Part shown: piece after piece, positions 30,592 to 35,937 of the stretch
Layout of the letters: every line of letters starts with the position of its first letter
How positions within the stretch are numbered: the stretch's first letter is position 1
The notes under the pieces: model-generated
Databases searched by the model: none
Told to the model about the DNA's origin: nothing
Seen by the model: only the letters and a program-made list of their open reading frames with translations
Translations under genes and position numbers: made by a program
Source of the DNA: Haplosporangium gracile
Taxonomy: Eukaryota; Mortierellomycota; Mortierellomycetes; Mortierellales; Mortierellaceae
Direction of reading: 5' to 3'
Assembly (NCBI GenBank): GCA_015499985.1
Contig: JAAAUF010000015.1
Location: forward strand, 79,675 to 115,611
DNA: 35,937 nt

Positions 30592-33500
30592 CTAGTATGA
30601 TACAGGTGGTGGTCGGGTAAGTGGATGTGGTTGTGGTTGTGGTAGAGGGTCCAAGACCCGTCGGGACCGTTTACGTTGAAAGACGCGTACATTATCCTCG
30701 GGGTTCAGCGTCGGGTTCTCAGCCCACTCTGTCGAATCCAAGACCGCGTCCTTCTCCTCCTTTGCCAGCGAAAAAGTCGAAGAAGAAGAGGTCGGTGACA
30801 GGTACAGTCCTTTCTTCTCTCCGTCGGCCTCATTCGTCTGTATCCCCATCTCGTCCAGGGATGCACGGCGCTGTGCCTGTTGTGCCTTCAGGAGGTCGAT
30901 GTGCTTTGTGCACCGTTCTTGAACGAGGGTGAATCTTCCGACTTTTGTGCCCGGTGTAAATGTCCTTACGGGGGGACTGGGTGAGTTTGAGCGTGAGCTT
31001 AATGCGGGGGTTGAGGATGTTGAGGATATTGAGGATGTTGATGGAGGTGGTGGTGGTGGTGGTGGTAGGCGATACTGAGTGTTGGTTAGTTGTCGGTCCG
31101 AGAGCGAAAGCGGCATTGATTGTCCCCGATGGTAATGATGATCCACTGATCCAGTAGAAGATGGAGGAACAGTCGGTGTCAGATTCTTGTTCACAGATCC
31201 GGGTCCTTTTGCCGTCACGGTGGGATTGGCAATCTTTTCAGATGCGCCATGCGTAAAACACTGCCGAGAACCCTTAGAGGCCGAAGGAGGAGGAGTCATC
31301 AAAGGTGAGGGCGACAACTGTGTCAGACTACTATTAGTCCTCTCCCGCCTCTGCAGCATATCCAACGGATCACACTTTTCCTCCTGGGGTGACTCCAAGC
31401 TATCGAGATCAATCTGTCGCGACAAGGGCGAAGGGGAAGGCGAGCGGGTCCTAGAAACACCAGCCCGAGAAGAATAGCCGCCGCCTGATCCTGGAACACT
31501 CGATCTTGACCTTGGCGTGTGAAGTGCGTGCATCGCCAAGGTGTGACTCATGGATGGTGCTGAAGGGATGGCGAGCTGTGAGGTCTTTGTTGGTGTTGTT
31601 GGTGTTGACGGTTCTAGGAAGACATAAGGCGTAGTTGTTGTGGTAGCCGTCGACGGAGTAACAAGAGCTCCTCTTCCTCCTCCTACTGCTCCTCTTGCTC
31701 CTCCTGCTTGCAAAAGATCCTGCACTTGTCCATTCTCACCAACATCTCCCTCCAGCTCCAATGCAACTGCAGTCAAAGAAGTGAATGATCGTCTACGACT
31801 TAGATCCTGCGAAAGCTGAATAGCATCCTTGCTGGGCGGTCGTGGCAACTGCTGCTGGTCAGTACGCTTCAACGACACAAGCCCAGATGATGTGGGGTGT
31901 CGCGTATGGTCAATCTCGGACCCTTCTACTGTTGCCGCTGTTGCTACTGTTCTTGATCCTGCAGCGGGCATCAAACCCACGAGAGAGCAAGAGTTCCTAC
32001 GGCGCTGTTGATGAACTGGTACTGGAGGTGACAGGATCGAGGAAGTTGTGCCGGCGGTTGTTTGAATATTGGTCGGTGCCGAGGACGAGGATGCCTCATA
32101 AAAAGGACCAGATGAAGGCAAAGACGACTGAGGCTTGAGTTTGGGCGAGTTGGGCGCACTGCTGCCAACAAGTGCCGGGACCGGCGGACGAGTCGCAAAG
32201 GATCCAGAAGTAGCAGGAAGAGAAGACGTCGACGCAGAGGGGAGCAGATTATTGCTGGAGACCATCGCAATGGTGTTGGTCATCATCGTTCCATCCCGCA
32301 CAGGGTCGGACCAGAACTGCGGATCCCAGATCTGTGTCTTTCTCAAAGACCCACCCCCAAAGCTTCCGTTGCTGCCCACTGTCAAGTTCTTGTCCGAGTC
32401 TAGTGTATTCCCCGCCGATCCCGAGGTTCCACAATCCAGTCCAGGCAGGCCTCCAGGCAGTGGAATCAACTCTGTAGTACTGCTCCCCCGCCGGCAGTGT
32501 TCATGGATCTCGTCCCCAATAATATGTGAGTCGTACGTCGTCGGGTCATCCTCGTCCTGCACAATCGTGATCCCTGCGAGTTTCGCAAACTCGGTCATGG
32601 ACAAGTCCTCCGAGTGCAGCATATACATCCCTCCTGCCCCAGCCCCCGTCGGAGAAGTGACTGCCGCGGCTCCGCCAACGGGAAGAGACAGGTAATGACT
32701 CTGCAAAGGTAACGAAGGTTTACGCTTGGAGTATAAGAACGCCATCTTGCCAGGCAACCAGTTCTTGGAAGCGGGTCTTGAGGTTGACGGCGAGGATGAG
32801 GGGGACCCATCCCTGCTGCTCCTGTCCCTGTCCTTGTCCTTGCCGAAGAACCCTTGTCCAGACATCCGGCGTTGTTTTGGAGAGGGAGAAGATGGAGATG
32901 ATAATGACGACACTGCGTTTGCTTCAGGGCGCACGGACACGAGCAGAGGCAAGGGCGTTGTCGCAGAAAATGTAAGCGAATGAGGGGGTGAGGAAGGCGA
33001 ACTTGGTTGGGTCGGTGTTGTGGCGGTTTCTATGGGCGGGGGGCTCGTTGATGATGATGATGTAACTGGTCCAAGGGTGTCCAATGGTCGTAGTGATGCC
33101 CTTAGCCCTTCTCTTCCCACTCCGCTGCCGTTGGTGTCGGGGATGGGCGGTGGAGTCATCGGTGGAGTGGCAACAGCAGCAGAAAAATCGCGGTTTTTAA
33201 AACTACTCTGTCTTTCGAAGACCACATCAGTAACTTTTGTCGGTGAGGTCTCTGAACGTGTCGAGGCGATCGTAGCATGGGCTCTAAAGTCGGATATGGT
33301 CATCTGTGTAAAGGACCCGCCATTGCGTCCGTAAAAAAAAAACGTACAACGCATGCACACAGAGGGGAGAGGCAAGTTGCAGGATAGGAGAAAGAGGGCG
33401 GAGGAGGAGGAGAAAGAGGAGGAGGAGGAGGAGGAGGAGGGAGGAGAGAACAAAAACGATAGAAAAAAGGAAGGGGAAGGAAGAGAGGAATGCAAGGTGT

Positions 33501-34465
33501 AAGTGTCCTTTTTCATTCAATTGTTGTAATTACCCGCATTAACCCATTCATTATCCCATTGTGGTCAGACTATGACTAGACCCACCACACCTACACATTA
33601 TTGTTATGAATGGATGAATGGGACATGGTCGCACACGAAATGCATCAATTCATGCAAAACAAAACAAACAAAAACAAGAAAGAAAACTCACACTGTATCC
33701 GGAATGCACTGTGCCTACCGAAGAAGAGCTGTTGTTGTTGTTGTTGTTACTGCTGGCACTAACAGTGTTTCCCGAGTACATGTTCGACATAAAAGACAAT
33801 CCGCCCTCGATAGGAGAGTGAGGTGAGACCGCAGTTATTGCCCTCCTTCGTCTCTGTTGCTCTCTTTCTCGCTCCGATGCTACATTGTCCCATTTGTCTA
33901 CATTGCTCGCACTACCACCATTGGCGTCTGTTCTTTCAGCTGCCTGTTGTTGTTGCTGCTGATCTTGTGACCGATGGAATGCATGGTAATGCGACTGCAA
34001 GAATCCAAAGAACCCTCCCCCTCCTCCTCGGCGGAAACGGGATGCTGGGTTGGCGTGTTTAGAGGAAAAGAATCGATGACTGTGGCTATGGTTACGATGA
34101 TGATGGTGAGGCGCCTGTTGATGGTGCTGATGCTGCTGCTGGGGCGCCAAAGGTGACTGTAGTTGTTGTTGGTCTTGTTCAGAACGGGAGTGCAGATGAT
34201 GTGTCTGAAGTGGTGCCAATAGCTTGGATAATCGGAACCGCGAAGATTCATTCCCTCCTCCTCTACTCGTCTGTTGTTGTTGTTTTAAAGGAAGTGGTGG
34301 TGTGGTAGCAGGAGTTGCAATTGTATTATCATGCTGCGAAGAAGAGATGCGACCACTTGATGAAGATGGAGAGAATGAATATTGTTGAATGTTCCTGCTG
34401 TTTTGGTGGAGTGACGAAGAGGACGAGGTCGGGGGACTGGTGATAGGAGTGGTTGCCAAAGCCAT
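30592..34465 (-). CDS. Large uncharacterised Ser/Pro/Thr-rich protein
   Basis: I propose two exons on the minus strand, 34465-33692 and 33303-30592, joined in phase 0 across a 388-bp intron (AGT/gtgagt ... ttacacag/ATGACC), giving 1161 residues. Exon 1 is Gln/His/Ser-rich with a short basic Gly-rich segment (RFRRGGGGGFFGFLQSHYHA). Exon 2 is mostly low-complexity Ser/Pro/Thr. It contains one ordered-looking island near its residues 180-270, holding NWLPGKMAFLYSKRK, then LSMTEFAKLAGITIVQDEDD, then DSHIIGDEIHEHCRRGS, and later QIWDPQFWSDPVRDG. Numerous Ser-Pro and Thr-Pro sites suggest regulation by proline-directed kinases (inference). I do not recognise a known domain. Exon 2 begins exactly with ATG, so an alternative is a 904-codon gene with a leader intron, exon 1 then being separate. 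Confidence 0.6.
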
Positions 34466-35012
34466 GGCCACCAACTCATTCTTCTCTCTTTTACGCTCTC
34501 TCGTCTTTTATGTGTAGTACCCTTGTCGGTTGTTAGTTGCTGTTGTTTGGTGTCTGCTGTTGTGTTTATCACGGTGCTTTTGTTGATCTTTTGTTGTTGT
34601 TTTTTCAGGGGGGGTTGGAGAAGAGGCGATAAGGTGAGGAATGAACGAGTGGATATGGATATCAGAATAAGAATGCGCGGGAGAAATGTCGCCTCTTTGT
34701 CTGGATGATTGGTTCAATGAATGTGGAGAAAGAGAACGGAGGAGGAAAGAGTATATATGTGAAGTAGATACAGAGGGGTAGTTTGAAAATGATGAAGTGG
34801 AAAAGTGAACAAGTGAAGTAACAAGAAAGATGAAAGACGAAAGAAAAGTAGCTGGTGGAGTTCAAAGGGACTGAGAAGAATGGGCGTGAGAGAGGGTTTC
34901 GTGGACAGCTGACGATGAACCTTATTTAGTTTGGCTTGTCTCACACTTGTGGTCAATTGCCGGAAGGGTGGAGCGAATGAATGGAATGAAAAGGAAGAGA
35001 ATGGTTAATGAA

Positions 35013-35110
35013 AAGAGAAAAGAGAAAAGAGAAAAGAAGAAAAGAGAAAAGAAGAAAAGAGAAAAGAGAAAAGAGAAAAGAAGAAAAGAGAAAAGAGATA
35101 AGAGAAGGAG
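35013..35110 (+). repeat. Pure-purine GAAAAGA microsatellite
   Basis: About 100 bases of alternating AGAGAAA and AGAAGAAA units (AAAAGAGAAAAGAGAAAAGA and similar) with only a single T near the right end. Mirror-symmetrical purine tracts of this kind can form triplex structures in vitro. Confidence 0.85.
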
Positions 35111-35381
35111 GGGTAAAGCAAAGTAAAGGATAGCAATGATAATTAGATAATGAGAAAGGAAGCTTGACCAGAGAGTAAGAACAAAAGAAAAAGACAACTA
35201 TTATTAAAATACTATATGATGACAATGCACTGACACTGACACTCGCTTTTTCTCAGCCCATTATTATGAGCTACTTTTTAGTGTGTGTAATCGCTTTGCG
35301 TGTATGTAATTTGCTCGTAGAGTATAGTGATGACAATTGAAAAGAAGACAGTTGGTTGACAAAAGAAAGAAATGACCGCAT

Positions 35382-35382
<1 letters not shown>

Positions 35383-35411
<29 letters not shown>
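35383..35411 (+). repeat. CAA trinucleotide microsatellite
   Basis: Nine or ten uninterrupted CAA units in non-coding sequence. Confidence 0.85.
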
Positions 35412-35412
<1 letters not shown>

Positions 35413-35937
35413 CTCCATCTGTACTCGCCCCTTCTTTTTCTTTCTTTTTCATCCTTGGCCAATTGTCCCTTCAGAACCTCGCAAAAATCTTCCCTAGATG
35501 CTGTCTGCGAGTGCAAGGGAAGGACAGAGAGAGGAGAACAAAAGGGAACAGTGTTTGTGTTTGTGTACAACCAACCAACCTTGTTCATTCAGATATCCTC
35601 TAACCTGCATCTTACCTACATATCTCATGCAAATACACATTACCTGTCTCCCTTGCTTCTCTTTACTTTTCTCTTTCTTTATTTTTGATCATGAAAAAGA
35701 CAACGGCTTTTTTTTTTTTTTTAACTTGTCGACGTTCTTTGCTAGATGTCCAACCATGTACATGTATCCACCCGCCCATCTTGTCGCAACGTGTTGCCCT
35801 TACTACTACCCATATTTACTTGATGTCCCTTGCTGCTGTTGACTTCATGGTTCTCTCCTTGTGTTCACAATCACCTTCAACATACCTCCTCGATCCTACC
35901 AACTAAATATCGCCGTATCTCTGTTCTTCCGTTTTTT

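Larger units (their letters stand above)
34466..35937. other. Leader and intergenic stretch with simple repeats
   Basis: No supportable gene to the window end. The left part is probably the promoter and leader of the Ser/Pro-rich gene: on the gene strand it is CT-rich between about 34700 and 34900. A purine repeat lies at 35013-35110 and a CAA repeat at 35383-35411. From about 35430 the + strand is CT-rich with a run of T at about 35708-35722, and could be the leader of a gene beyond the right edge. Confidence 0.45.

Noticed and set aside
34953..35225. Open minus-strand frames rich in Phe/Leu/Ser
   Set aside because: They come from the GAAAAGA microsatellite read in antisense.

Overview
The window looks like fungal nuclear DNA, most likely from an early-diverging Mucoromycota lineage such as Mortierellomycotina. 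That placement is an inference. It rests on genes split by short GT-AG introns of about 90-390 bp, on CT-rich leaders before start codons, on glutamine/serine-rich proteins, and on a pentapeptide-repeat/WD40 relic of a kind I recall from Mortierella genomes. I see no bacterial operon structure, tRNA, rRNA or CRISPR array.

Layout, left to right. 1-3255 is a long leader or intergenic stretch with no supportable gene. 3256-7666 (+) encodes a polyglutamine transcription factor with four GLI/ZIC-like zinc fingers. 8347-10711 (-) encodes a GNAT-fold acetyltransferase with an Eis-like layout. 11675-13683 (+) is a five-exon mitochondrial carrier of the pyrimidine-nucleotide (Rim2/SLC25A33/36) type. 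14063-15358 (-) is an NSRP1-type splicing factor, head-to-head with a bacterial-type glycyl-tRNA synthetase at 15639-17477 (+). A 69-codon reading frame at 17585-17794 (-) follows.

17820-25020 is an accessory island. It holds a pogo/Tigger-like DNA transposon relic with 143-bp inverted repeats, a decayed pentapeptide/WD40 fragment, and a two-exon gene for a 69-residue secreted six-cysteine protein (21265-21763) whose second exon lies in a frame without a long ORF. It also holds a 5'-truncated LINE relic carrying RNase H and zinc-finger remnants, and a degenerate tandem array with a period of about 48 bp.

Housekeeping genes resume at 25434. These are a SREK1-like two-RRM splicing regulator (+), the RIO1 atypical kinase of 40S ribosome maturation (-), and a large uncharacterised Ser/Pro-rich protein (-) whose upstream exon begins near 34465. 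34466-35937 is a purine/pyrimidine-rich leader or intergenic stretch. The genes do not form one pathway. Most act in gene expression (transcription, splicing, tRNA charging, ribosome maturation).

All exon models come from reading splice sites and frame continuity by eye. No transcript data or database search was available.
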